A DNA stretch of 64,000 nt from DASQFQ01 sp963802905 (GTDB lineage Bacteria; Actinomycetota; Thermoleophilia; Solirubrobacterales; Solirubrobacteraceae): contig CAWDKH010000008.1 in assembly GCA_963802905.1 (NCBI GenBank), forward strand, positions 432,088 to 496,087. Reading direction: 5' to 3'. The notes beneath the pieces were generated by a model that searched no databases, was not told the origin of the DNA, and saw only the letters and a list, made by a program, of their open reading frames with translations. The translations under genes and the position numbers were made by a program. Shown piece by piece: positions 43,026 to 52,063 of this stretch (its first letter is position 1; each line of letters starts with the position of its first letter).

Positions 43026-44405
43026 CTAACCCTGAAGTCGAGGGTTTGACAGGTCGAGTGAAGGTGCAAGGTTGCGCAGTTGGGAGCCCATTCCGGCCGG
43101 ATCGGCGAGCGCGCCGTCGAGCTCGGCGGCGTGCCCGTCGGCCCGCGCGCGCGAGTACGGACCGGCCGTCTCGCGGGTCACGCCGAACGCCCAGTCGGAG
43201 GCCTGGAGCGCCAGCAGCTCGCGCAGGGCGCGCGGGCTCGGATGGCCCGCCCCGGCGCCCAGCACACGCAGCTCCGCCTCGCGCGCGCGCCATGCCAGGT
43301 CGGCCGCCGGCGGCGCGCTCCAGGTCGCGAGGTCGCGCGGCTCGCCCCAGCTCGTAGCCGGGAGCTCGTCGGGGGCCGGCACCGCCTCTGTCGCGCGCAG
43401 CGCGCCGTCGAGCCCGGTGAGCTCGACGCCCGCCTCGTCGCACGCCTCGATCACCGCGGCGAGCCAGTCGACGCCCTCGTGCCAGAAGTGCCCGAGCAGC
43501 TCGGTGTCGAGCGCGCACACCGCCAGCCCGCCGCCCTCGAGCCGCCGCGCCGCCGCCGCCGCGAACTCGCGCGCGTGCGCGCGCACCTGGTCGGCGGCGC
43601 GCGCCGGATCGTAGGGCGAGCCGTCAACTGCCCACGGCGTGTGGCGGTACTCGGTGTGGCGGCGCGTATTGCGGTACGGGCCCGCAGAGGGATAGCCGCT
43701 CGTATGCCAGACCAGGTCCATCAGCGCGCGGTCGATCGGCACGAGCAGCGGGCCCGCGTCGGTGCGCAGCGGCTGCAGCTGCTCGGGCGCGCCGTAGCCG
43801 AGCACGTCGGTGAGGTCGACGCAGGCCGCATGTACGCCGGCCTCCTCGAGCAGCGGGTCGAGCCACGGCGCGTGCCCGCACTCCGGCAGCCAGAAGCCGC
43901 CGTCCCAGTGCCCGAAGCGCTCGCGGTGCGCAGCGATCCCGACGCCCACCTGCAGGCGCACGCCGGCGGCGGTGGCGAGCAGCGGCAGCACCGCGTGCGT
44001 GGCCGACGACGTCCAGCTGACGTGGCCCGCGAACGCGCGCACCAGGTCGCCCCCGCGGGCCTCGAAGCGGTCGGCGGCCGCCGCGTACAGCGCCGCGGAG
44101 CGCTCGAGCTCGCGCGCGAGCGCGGGATCCTCTGCCGCGGCGATGTCGCGCCGGTGCGTCTCGGGCCGGATCTCGCGCAGGAAGGCGAGGAAGCGCTCGG
44201 ACACGCCCGGCGCCTCGAGCTGGTCGCACAGCACCGGGGTGAGGGAAATCGTGACCCGACCCGGGTGGGCGTCGAGCACGTCGAGCAGCGGCAGGTAGGA
44301 GGTCGCCATCGCCTCCCACAGCCACTCCTCGCCGAACGGCCACGTCCCGAAGCCCTCCACGTAGGGCATGTGGGTGTGCAGGACGATGCTGAGGCGGCCG
44401 CTCAC
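43026..44405 (-). CDS. GH57 1,4-alpha-glucan branching enzyme (DUF1957 type)
   Basis: A 459-residue GH57 protein starting MSGRLSIVLHTHMPYV, the conserved histidine motif of the family. The nucleophile Glu is in GFWLPECGHAPWLDP (about residue 170) and the acid Asp in VCALDTELLGHFWHEG (about 300). The C-terminal helical domain of DUF1957 branching enzymes is present. Predicted to form alpha-1,6 branches in an alpha-glucan in the cytoplasm. It overlaps the upstream methyltransferase by 4 bp. The same pair is Rv3030-Rv3031 in mycobacteria, where it makes methylglucose lipopolysaccharide; that parallel supports an acylated or methylated polysaccharide role here. Confidence 0.9.
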   Translation of the reverse strand: MSGRLSIVLHTHMPYVEGFGTWPFGEEWLWEAMATSYLPLLDVLDAHPGRVTISLTPVLCDQLEAPGVSERFLAFLREIRPETHRRDIAAAEDPALARELERSAALYAAAADRFEARGGDLVRAFAGHVSWTSSATHAVLPLLATAAGVRLQVGVGIAAHRERFGHWDGGFWLPECGHAPWLDPLLEEAGVHAACVDLTDVLGYGAPEQLQPLRTDAGPLLVPIDRALMDLVWHTSGYPSAGPYRNTRRHTEYRHTPWAVDGSPYDPARAADQVRAHAREFAAAAARRLEGGGLAVCALDTELLGHFWHEGVDWLAAVIEACDEAGVELTGLDGALRATEAVPAPDELPATSWGEPRDLATWSAPPAADLAWRAREAELRVLGAGAGHPSPRALRELLALQASDWAFGVTRETAGPYSRARADGHAAELDGALADPAGMGSQLRNLAPSLDLSNPRLQG

Positions 44406-45166
44406 GGCCGCAGGACAGCGACGAAGTCGAGCGCGCTATCGAGGTCGCCAGAGCGCAGCGCGAAGTCGCGCTCGGAGATCGCCGGCGTGAAGCGGTCGTA
44501 GAACGGCTTGGTGATGCCGAGCCGGGCGTGGATCGCGTCCCAGCCGAGGCGCTCGATCGCGACCTGGTGCGCGCGCAGCTTGCGCGCGTGGAACAGCCCG
44601 AGCAACTCGACCGAGCCGAAGTGGCGCTCGCACAGCGCGCGGTACTCGTCGGCGCGGTACTCGCGGACGTGCCACGGGTTGCCCGAGCGCTCCTCCCCCT
44701 CCGGCGCCAACGTGAGCACGTTCGGGGTCGAGACGTAGGCGACGCCGTCGCGGCCGATCTGCTCGCGGATGTTGGCGAGCACGGCGTCGGGGTCCTGGAC
44801 GTGCTCGATCGTCTGCAGGAACACGACGCAGTCGACGTCGCCCGTCCACAGTTCGATCATGTTGCGCTCGAAGCGCAGCTTCGGCCCCGAGTACTTGAGC
44901 CGCGCGTGCTCGAAGGCCTCGGGGTTGGCGTCGACGCCGACCACCGAGATGGCGTTCTCGGCGAGCACGGCCGAGCCGTAGCCCTCGCCGCAGGCGAGGT
45001 CGACCACCCTGCGGCCGCCGACCCGCGAGGCGATCCAGCGGTAGACGACCAGGTGCCGCTGGAACCAGTAGTTCTCCTCCGGCACGTCGGGGAGCGTGCG
45101 CTCGCCGGTCAGCTGCAGGGGCGGGACGCCGGGCGGCTGGTCGCGCTGGAGGTAGAGCTCGGGCAC
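44402..45166 (-). CDS. SAM-dependent methyltransferase, Rv3030-like
   Basis: A 254-residue class I methyltransferase. Motif I is RVVDLACGEGYGSAVL (about residue 55), with VVGVDANPEAFEHARLKY for adenosyl contact and FLQTIEHVQDP as motif post-I. The N terminus (LQLTGERTLPDVPEENYWFQRHLVVYRWIA, seen in parts) is like mycobacterial Rv3030. It is first in a two-gene operon with the GH57 branching enzyme (ATGA overlap), suggesting methylation of an alpha-glucan. Target proven only by analogy. Confidence 0.85.
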   Translation of the reverse strand: MPELYLQRDQPPGVPPLQLTGERTLPDVPEENYWFQRHLVVYRWIASRVGGRRVVDLACGEGYGSAVLAENAISVVGVDANPEAFEHARLKYSGPKLRFERNMIELWTGDVDCVVFLQTIEHVQDPDAVLANIREQIGRDGVAYVSTPNVLTLAPEGEERSGNPWHVREYRADEYRALCERHFGSVELLGLFHARKLRAHQVAIERLGWDAIHARLGITKPFYDRFTPAISERDFALRSGDLDSALDFVAVLRP

Positions 45167-45209
45167 GGCGGGCGCGGACCTTAGCGGCCCGCGCCCGTCG
45201 CGACGGGTG

Positions 45210-46882
45210 CTACGAGAGGGTGAGCTTCGGGAACTTGCCCGCGCGCGTCGTGTAGCGGAAGGACTTGCCCACCCAGCCGTCCTTGGCGATCACGATCGAG
45301 ATCACCGTACCCGGGGCGAGCTTGCGCTTCTTGAACCGCTTCGCGAGCGCGAGCTTCGTGCCCGTCAGCTTGAGCGTGCGCTTCTTGAAGGCGCATCCCT
45401 TGCCCTTGCATTTCAGGGTCACCGTCGCGCCGACCGGCGCGTTGGTCACGGTGAGCGTCCCGACGCGGGTGCGCTTTCCGAAGCGAAGCCAGAATGTGCG
45501 GACCTTGGCGTCGATGCGGCCGCCGCCGAGTGTGCCTCCACTGTTGGTCCCGCCGTCGACGGGGAGCCCGCCGCCGGTGGAACCGCCGGTCGTCCCGCCG
45601 GTCCCGCCCGTGTTGCCGCCGGTCCCGCCCGTGTTGCCGCCGGTGGGCGGCGGCCGGTCACGGTGAACGTGCGCTTCGCCGGTGACGCGTCGACGTTGCC
45701 ATAGGGGTCCGTGGCGCGGACCTCGAACGCATACGTACCGGGTGAGAAGCCCGAGGCAGAGTGGGTGCCGTTCCCGGTGCACGCCCCGAACGCCCCTGGG
45801 GTCAGGGCGGCCGGATAGACGCGGCACTCGAAGGTCGAGCCCGCTTCGCTGGAGGTGAACGTGAACGTGGCGCTCGTCGCTGTGGAGGACGACCCGTCGA
45901 CCGGGCCGCCGGTGATCGAGGTCTGCGGCGGCACAGCGTCGATCGAGAATGTCCTCGACTGCTGCGTGACGTGGCCGGCCCCGTCGGTCGCCTTGATGGC
46001 GGCCACGTAGTCGCCGTCGGGCTTGTTGGTCACGGAATGCGAGCCTGAGCCGGAGCAGGCGCCGAAGCTCGGCGCCTCACCCGCCGGCACGACGCTGCAT
46101 TGCACCACCGGCGGGCCCGTGATCGCGTCGGAGGCGCTGTAGGTCCAGGTCTGGGTCGTGCCGGGGCCGAAGGTCTGCCCGTCGGGTCCGCTCATGGTGA
46201 GCTGGGGCGCGGTGTTGTCGATCTTGATGTGCACCGTCGAGGTGGTCTGATCGCCGTCCGTGTTGGTCGCGCGCGCCGTGACGGTCACGTCGCTGTCGTC
46301 GGGGTGGCTCGTGGTGTCGTATGAGACGCCATACGGCGCCGACGTGTCCGCCGTGCCGGCGGCCACGCCGTCGACGAGGAACTGGACATTCGCGATGCCG
46401 CTCTGCGGGTCAGACGCCGAGGCCGAGAGGTTGATCGTGCTCGACGCAGCCGTGCCGTCGGCGGGCCCGGTGAGGTTGAGATTCGGGGCGCTGGTGTCGT
46501 CGAAGTGGGCGTCGACCGTGGCACTCTGGCTCACCGTGCAGTTGTTCGTGTCGTTCGTTCCCTCCTCGCAGTCGTAGCTCCAGAGCACCCGGAACCCCGA
46601 CGGCGGGTCGGTGTGGAGCACGGTGGCGCCCCGCTCCCAGAGGCAGGCCCCGTGGATGTCCTCGTCCACGCAGATGGCCTCGTAGCTTCCGGAGCAGTCC
46701 GCGCCGCAGGCGATCTGGCCGTCGGAGTCGGTGACGGTCGCCAGCTGCACCCCTGACCTCGTCACCGACACGTTGGTGTTCGGCGGCTTAGGGGCCGCGA
46801 GCGCCGGTGCCGCGAACGCGACGACTGCGACGACGGCCGCTGCGAGCGCGCCGAGGACGTGGGTGGGCTGCTTGAGATGCAC
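45210..46882 (-). CDS. Exported multi-domain surface protein with Gly-Thr linker (frameshifted)
   Basis: About 557 residues joined. Signal peptide to about residue 30 (VAFAAPALAAP). Four or five Ig-like beta modules follow, with ACGADCSGSYEAIC and CEEGTNDTNNC cysteines early, NVQFLVDGVAAGTAD, DGDYVAAIKATDGAGH and FEVRATDPYGNVDASP. After FTVTG one base is missing near 45655. The next frame gives a Gly/Thr/Asn repeat linker (TGGNTGGTGG) and a C-terminal basic beta domain (KCKGKGCAFKKRTLKLTG, DGWVGKSFRYTTRAGKFPKLTL) common in Solirubrobacterales-like surface proteins. Probably cell-envelope adhesion or matrix; no enzyme motif. Confidence 0.7.
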
Positions 46883-47019
46883 GACGCCTCCTGTCGGTTC
46901 CGTCTCCGAGGCGCCTGCGTCCGTCTTCGTCAGCCCTGCGCCACTCGCGAACGTATGCCGCGCGATTCCGCGCGGTCAACCGCTCCACGCCATGCCGCGG
47001 AGGCGCGCGCCGCGCGCTG

Positions 47020-48374
47020 TCAGCGCCCAGACATGGCGCCGTACAGGGCCATGGCGCGCTGACGCTCTGCTTTGTGGTCGACGACCGGCTCCGGGTAGTC
47101 CTCGCCGATCACGCAGCCGGCGGCGGCCTGCTCCTCGGCGGCTCATCGTCCACGGCTCGGCGAGCTTCCCGAGCGGGACGGCGCGGAGCTCGGGCACCCA
47201 GCGGCGGACGTACTCGCCGTCGGGGTCGTGGCGCTCCTGCTGGGTCATCGGGTTGTACATGCGGCGGAAGTAGGGCGCCGGGTCGACGCCGATCGAGGCG
47301 ATCCACTGCCAGTTGCCGTTGTTGGATGCCTCGTCGCCGCACAGCAGGTGGCGCATGAAGTGCGCCTCGCCCTCGCGCCAGTCGAGGTGCAGGTCCTTGG
47401 TCAGGAAGCAGCCGGCGATCAGCCGCGCGCGGTTGTGCATCCAGCCGGTGTGCAGCAGCTGACGCATCGCGGCGTCGACGACGGGGTAGCCGGTGCGGCC
47501 CTCGCGCCAGGCGTCGAGCAGCTCGGCGTCGTCGTCCCACTCGCGGCTCGCGCTTGTGCGGGTTCCGGGTGTTGCCCGGGTGGTTGAGCAGGACGTGCGC
47601 GTAGAAGTCGCGCCACGCGAGCTGGCGGACGAACGCGTGGCCGCCGCGCTCGAGCGCGCGCGCCTCGAGCTCGCGCGCGGAGAGGCAGCCGAAGTGCAGG
47701 TACGGCGAGAGCTGCGAGGTGCCGCCCGCGAGCCGGTCGTGGCGCTCCTCGTAGCGCTCGAGGCCGTCGGCGAGCCAGCGCGTCGCGCGCTCGCGCGCCG
47801 CGTGCTCGCCGGGCGGGAAGGGGTCGGCCGCCTCCGGCCGGGGAGACGCCGGGAGGCGGCCGACGGCGAGAGCGCTCGGAAAGCGCAGCGCGCGTGGGGC
47901 CCCATGGACCTCGCGGCGCTCGAGCTGCTCCCACGTTCGGTGGAAGGGCGTGAAGACGGAGTAGGGCTTGACGGCGGAGACGTCGGTGACGAACAGGCCC
48001 GGCTGCGGGCGCACCTCGACGTCGAGCGCCTCACCCACGCGGCGATCGCGGGCACGCGCGAACGGCGAGACGTCGGCGGCGTAGTAGAGCGCGGTCGCGC
48101 CGCATTCGCGCGCGAGCGCGGGGAGCTCCTGCTCGGGCCGGCCGTGCCGGATCACGAGGTCGGCGCCGCGCTCGCGCAGCGCCTCGCGCAGCTCGGCGAG
48201 GCAGCCGTGCAGGAACCACGCGCGGTTGGGGGACGGGAAGCGGCCCTCGAGCAGCCGCGGGTCGAGGACGAAGACGGGCACGACGCGGTCGCACTCGCGG
48301 TGCGCCGCGGCGAGGGCGGGGTTGTCGTGGACGCGCAGGTCGCGCCGGAACCAGACGAGGGCGGTGCTGCTCAC
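47020..48374 (-). CDS. phr: Deoxyribodipyrimidine photolyase (two frameshifts)
   Basis: About 450 residues joined from GTG 48374 (VSSTALVWFRRDLRVHDNPAL). The N-terminal alpha/beta antenna domain includes VFVLDPRLLEG. The FAD domain contains SQLSPYLHFGCLSARELEA, VRQLAWRDFYAHVL, GYPVVDAAMRQLLHTGWMHN, RLIAGCFLTKDL and NNGNWQWIASIGVDPAPYFR with the electron-transfer Trp residues. It repairs UV-made pyrimidine dimers using light. Frames change near 47545 and 47140; the restored end is AGCVIGEDYPEPVVDHKAER and on to MSGR. All parts of the enzyme are present, so this is probably functional in the organism. Confidence 0.9.
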
Positions 48375-48413
48375 CCTCCCGGTACGGGCGAGCGGCGGAC
48401 GTAGACTCAATCT

Positions 48414-49038
48414 GTGGATCTGGTCCGCGACTTCCCGCTGTTCCCGCTCGGCCTCGTCGCGCTCCCGACCGAGCTGGTCCCGCTGCACATCTTCGAGGAG
48501 CGCTACAAGACGATGGTCGCGCGGGTGCAGGAGGAGGAAGGCGAGTTCGGGATCGTCTGGGTCGCCGACGACGGGCTGCGCGACGTCGGCTGCGCGTGCG
48601 AGATCGCCGAGGTGCTCGAGCGGATGCCCGACGGGCGCCTGAACCTCGTCGCGCGCGGCACGCGCCCGTTCCGCATCGAGGCCCGCCAGGACGCGCTCGC
48701 CTACCCGGCCGGGACCGTCGAGTTCCTCGTCGACGAGGACGAGCCGGCCGACCCCGAGGCCGCCGAGGCGGCGCATGCGGCCTACGCGGAGCTGGTCGAG
48801 CAGGCGACCGACCACACGCCCGGACGCGGACGAGATCGGCGCGATGACCGCCTACGAGATGGCGGCCACCGTCGACTTCGGCCTCGACGCCAAGCAGGGG
48901 CTGCTCGACCTGCGCTCGGAGGCGGCGCGGCTCGCGCTCGCCGCGAAGCTGTTCCGCGCGGCGCTCAAGCGGCTCGACTTCGTCGAGCGCGCCCAGGCGC
49001 GGGCGCGCTCGAACGGGCGCGTCCGCTTCCCCGCCTGA
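48414..49038 (+). CDS. LON substrate-binding (LON_substr_bdg) domain protein, frameshifted
   Basis: About 208 residues joined. GTG 48414 starts VRDFPLFPLGLVALPTE after two residues, then LVPLHIFEERYKTM, typical of the Lon N-terminal domain. MPDGRLNLVARGTRPFRIE fits too. One extra base near 48822 shifts the frame; the corrected end reads DEIGAMTAYEMAATVDFG, KQGLLDLRSEAARLALAAKLF and RVRFPA. It lacks the AAA and protease parts of Lon, as in stand-alone LON-domain proteins of unknown role. Divergent from the photolyase (39 bp). Confidence 0.82.
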
Positions 49039-49074
49039 CGATCCGGGTACCGCTCTCCTCGATGGGCCGGTGGC

Positions 49075-49836
49075 ATGGACGCTCGTGGATCCCGGCGCGC
49101 GGCTGCCGCCGCGATCGCGCTCGCAGCCGCGCCCGCGAGCGGCGGGCCGAGCTCTCGCGCCGCCGCCGACCTCAGCCTCACCGGACCCGATGGCCGCTCG
49201 CTGAACGGCTCGTGGCAGCGCTGGGCGCGCGCCTCGCTGATGCCGACCGTCGGCGGCCGGATCACGCTGAAGCTCAGCGGCTGCCCCGCGCTCCCCCGCG
49301 CCGCGGGCTGCGTCTACCGCAAGCGCCCGCGCACGATCTACCTGCGCTCCGGCCTGCGCCGCCCGCGCTCGGTGCTGCATGCACGAGCTGGGCCACCTCT
49401 ACGACCTGCGCGTGCTCAACAACCGCGACCGCGGGCGCTTCCGCCGCATCATGCGCGCCCGCAAGCGGGCGTGGTGGAAGGGCGAGATCCCGCTCGCCGA
49501 GCAGTTCGCCGAGGCGTACTCGTTCTGCGCGCGCTACCGGAAGATCGTCTCGATCTCGCGCTACTCGACCTACGAGTACCGCCCCAGCCGCCGCCAGCAC
49601 GCGAAGGTGTGCGGCCTGATCCTGGCGGCCGCCGACGACCGCAAGCCGGCCGCGCCGGCGCCGCAAGCGCCGGTGGTCACGCGCCCCGATCCGCAGCCGC
49701 CGCCGCAGCCGCCGCCCGGCACGCGTGCCGGGCTCCGGCGGCCGGCCGCAGCCGCAGCCGACGCCCGACGCCGGCGCCGCGCCCGACGGCCGCGCCGATA
49801 CCGACGATCCCGCCGATCATCCCGCCGCTGCCCTAG
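49075..49836 (+). CDS. Exported protein with HExxH zinc motif (frameshifted)
   Basis: About 253 residues from ATG 49075, with a basic start and Ala-rich signal-like segment (MDARGSRRAAAAAIALAAAPA). Before the break: LSLTGPDGRSLNGSWQRW, KLSGCPALPRAAGCVYRKRP. An extra base near 49378 shifts frame; afterwards comes HELGHLYDLRVLNNRDRGRF, with the zinc-metallopeptidase HExxH, then EQFAEAYSFCARYRK, where a third ligand Glu could lie (E in FAEAY). Four Cys may form disulphides. The Pro-rich tail returns to the first frame near 49720 and ends IPTIPPIIPPLP. Likely a small secreted metallopeptidase; substrate unknown. Confidence 0.55.
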   Translation: MDARGSRRAAAAAIALAAAPASGGPSSRAAADLSLTGPDGRSLNGSWQRWARASLMPTVGGRITLKLSGCPALPRAAGCVYRKRPRTIYLRSGLRRPRSVLHARAGPPLRPARAQQPRPRALPPHHARPQAGVVEGRDPARRAVRRGVLVLRALPEDRLDLALLDLRVPPQPPPAREGVRPDPGGRRRPQAGRAGAASAGGHAPRSAAAAAAAARHACRAPAAGRSRSRRPTPAPRPTAAPIPTIPPIIPPLP

Positions 49837-50243
49837 TCAGCGCGTGATCTTGCAGACGTCCTTGGCGACGTCGGACGTGAACGCGACGACGCGGCTGAAC
49901 GACTTGGGGATGCCGCGCGAGCGGTCGGAGAAGGCGATCGTGCCCGGCTCGAGCCGGACGCGGTAGGCGAGGATCGAGCCCTTCTCGGGCGGGAGCTCGA
50001 GCCCGAGCGCGGCCTGCTTCTCGAGGTCGCGCGCGAGCTGGCGCGCGGTGAGGAGGCGGTCCGTTCCCATCGGCACGGGCTTCTTCTTGTTGCAGCGCAC
50101 GGTCCCGTCGTCGGAGACGAGTATCCGCACGTTGGCGTTGGGATCCTTGCCGCTGCGCACGACCTCGAAGAGGTCCGCCGACGGCGCGCCGCAGCCGGCC
50201 GAGCAGCAGCAGCGCCGGCGAGGCCCGCGAGCGCCCGCCTCAC
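49837..50243 (-). CDS. Putative small lipoprotein (frameshifted at N terminus)
   Basis: About 135 residues. GTG 50243 starts VRRALAGLAG; indels within 50195-50220 garble the signal, but another frame there encodes GCGAPSADLFEVVRSGKDP, giving a plausible lipobox. The rest is clean: NANVRILVSDDGTVRCNKKKP, LTARQLARDLEKQAALGLEL, PPEKGSILAYRVRLEPGTIAFSD, and VAFTSDVAKDVCKITR. I do not know the family. Two Cys may pair. Its start overlaps the stop of the DsrE-like gene by 4 bp. Confidence 0.55.
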
Positions 50244-50592
50244 ACGACCACCAGCTGCGCGCCCTCGACCTCGCGCAGGAAGCGCGGGGTCGACATCACG
50301 CCGTCGAGCCGCGCCTCGATCGCCTCGGCGCTCGCGCCGGTCAGCTCGACCGCGGCCGCACAGGCGCAGAGCCGGCAGTCGTCGAGCTCGCGCGCGGTCT
50401 GCGCGCAGCTCGTGCAGCGAGCGCGAGAACGTGTCGTCGGCCGGGCGGCGCGTCGTCGAGCAGCGGGCCGAGCGCGCCGAACGACACGAGCCCGCGCGCG
50501 GGCCGGCCCTCGGCGGCGGCCGAGACCAGCAGCGACAGGCCCGTGTACAGCCGCTCGGGCTGCCCCGACTCCAGGATCGCGGCGATCATCAT
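50240..50592 (-). CDS. DsrE-family sulfur-relay-like protein (frameshifted)
   Basis: About 117 residues joined from ATG 50592 (MMIAAILESGQPERLYTGLSLLVSAAA). The first half (RGLVSFGALGPLLDD) matches the DsrE/DsrF Rossmann-like fold. Frames change near 50450 and 50405; the last frame gives RELDDCRLCACAAAVELTG, with the Cys pair expected in DsrE-like proteins, and ends LREVEGAQLVVV. It is divergent from a TusA-like gene with 12 bp between starts, a typical partner in sulfur transfer. Small lipoprotein follows by 4-bp overlap. Confidence 0.7.
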
Positions 50593-50604
50593 CCTGGAGA
50601 GCGT

Positions 50605-50829
50605 ATGCCGCAGCTGCTCGATGCCCGCGGGCTCCTCTGCCCGCTCCCCGCGCTGAAGGCCCGCCGCGCGCTGGCCGATCTCGCGCCGGGCGAGGACCTG
50701 GTCGTGCTGGCGACCGACCCCGAGGCGCCGGTCGACATCGGCGCGCTGGCCGCCGAGGGCGGGCACGGGTTCCAGGCCGAGCGCGACGGCGGCGCGTGGC
50801 GGCTGACGTTGACGAAAGAGTCGGGCTAG
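50605..50829 (+). CDS. TusA/SirA-like sulfurtransferase
   Basis: A 74-residue TusA-fold protein. The persulfide-carrying Cys lies in LDARGLLCPLPALKARRAL with the CPxP motif at about residue 12-15. The remainder (GEDLVVLATDPEAPVDIGALAAEGGHGF) matches the two-layer alpha/beta fold. It probably passes sulfur with the divergent DsrE-like protein. Intact reading frame from ATG 50605. Confidence 0.88.
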   Translation: MPQLLDARGLLCPLPALKARRALADLAPGEDLVVLATDPEAPVDIGALAAEGGHGFQAERDGGAWRLTLTKESG

Positions 50830-50862
50830 CCGTACCAACGAGCCCGTTCTGAGGTGCTACTT

Positions 50863-50885
50863 TATCGATTCAGACTTAATCGATA
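50863..50885. promoter_or_regulatory. Palindromic operator candidate for LacI regulator
   Basis: TATCGATT-CAGACTT-AATCGATA is a perfect 8-bp inverted repeat with a 7-bp centre, very AT-rich for this genome. It lies 15 bp before the ATG of a short ORF and about 140 bp before the LacI-family gene, suiting autoregulation or a promoter/operator of that transcript. Confidence 0.65.
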
Positions 50886-50899
50886 CAGAAAGGCACCTC

Positions 50900-51004
50900 A
50901 TGCACCTCACCGCCCTCGCCATCCTCGACATCACCGGCCCGAACTCGCTTGCTCGCTCGGCCCTCCCGACCGCCCCCGTCCGCCGGGAGCGCCGCCGCAA
51001 GTAG
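50900..51004 (+). CDS. Short leader ORF (34 residues) before LacI regulator
   Basis: ATG 50900 to TAG 51004, with AAAGG about 7 nt upstream. The peptide starts MHLTALAILDITGPNSLARS and ends RRERRRK. It ends 23 bp before the LacI GTG at 51028, and its TAG overlaps an alternative upstream GTG (TAGTG at 51002-51006). It lies directly after the palindromic operator, so it is transcribed first. It could be a small protein or a translational leader. No family recognised. Confidence 0.5.
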   Translation: MHLTALAILDITGPNSLARSALPTAPVRRERRRK

Positions 51005-51027
51005 TGTCGCTGCCCGTGGGAGACCGG

Positions 51028-52063
51028 GTGACGCTGCAGACCCTCGCCGACCAGCTCGGCGTCTCCCGCACCACGGCGTCGAACGCGTTCAACCGGCCCG
51101 ACCAGCTGAACCCGGCCCTGCGCGAGAAGGTCCTCGCGCTCGCGACCGAGCTCGGCTACGCGGGGCCCGACCCAGCCGGTCGGGCCCTGCGCTCCGGTCG
51201 CGCCGGCGCGATCGGCGTCCTCCTCACCGAGCAGCTCTCCTACGCGTTCGGCGATCCCGCCGCCGTCGCCACCCTGCGCGGCCTCGCCGAGGAGGCCGAG
51301 CAGTTCGGGATCTCGCTCTCGCTCCTCCCCGCCCCGCTCACCGACGGCGTCGCCGACCCCGCCGCCGTCCGGCACGCGCTCGTCGACGCCTGCTTCGTCT
51401 ACGCGCTGCCCGCCGGGCACCCGAGCGTCAACGCCGCGCTCGAGCGGCATCTGCCGCTCGTCGTCTGCGACACGCCGCACATGCCCGGCGTCCCGTTCGT
51501 GTCGATCGACGACCGCGGCGCCGCCCGCGCGGCCGCCCAGCACCTGCTCGACCTCGGCCACCGGCGCCTCGCCGTCGTCTCGCTGCGCATGCGCGACGAC
51601 GGCCGCCGCGGCTTCGTGGACGAGGAGCGCCGCTGCGACCCCGTCTACCGCGTCACCGCCGAGCGGCTGACGGGCTACGAGGAGGCGTTTGCCACGGCCG
51701 GCCTCAGCTGGCGCGACGTCCCGATCTACGAGGTCGACATCAACGCGCGCGCGCTGGCCCGCGAGGCGGTGCCGGCGCTGCTCGCGCGGCGAGCCGACCG
51801 CGATCCTCGGCATGTCCGACGAGCTCGCGCTGGGCGTGATCGACGGCGCCGGCGCCGCCGGCGTGGAGGTCCCGCGCGACCTCTCGGTCGTCGGCTTCGA
51901 CGACGCCCCGCCCGCCGCGCCGCGCGGGCTGACGACCGTGCGCCAGCCGCTCGTCGAGAAGGGCCGCGTCGCGGGGCGGATGCTGCTCGAGGCGATCGAC
52001 GGCGCACGCCCGCCGACGTCTCGCTCCCGACCGAGCTCGTCGTGCGCGGCGTCGACCGGCTAG
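51028..52063 (+). CDS. LacI-family transcriptional regulator (frameshifted C terminus)
   Basis: About 345 residues joined. GTG 51028 is preferred: GGGAG lies upstream and the protein then starts VTLQTLADQLGVSRTTASNAF, the LacI helix-turn-helix. The hinge (LGYAGPDPAGRALRSGRAGAIG) and periplasmic-binding-like core (FVSIDDRGAARAAAQHLLDLGHRRLAVVS) are standard, with GMSDELALGVIDGAGAAG and VPRDLSVVGFDDAPPA in the C-terminal lobe. Frames change near 51791, 52015 and 52050; the restored end is LPTELVVRGSTG, normal for the family. The stop shares a CTAG with the convergent GGT stop. Ligand probably a sugar or nucleoside; unknown. Confidence 0.85.

Noticed and set aside
45590..45655. Tandem DNA repeat (GCCGGTCCCGCCCGTGTT-like units)
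   Set aside because: It encodes the Gly/Thr/Asn linker of the surface protein; a coding repeat, not CRISPR or a mobile element.
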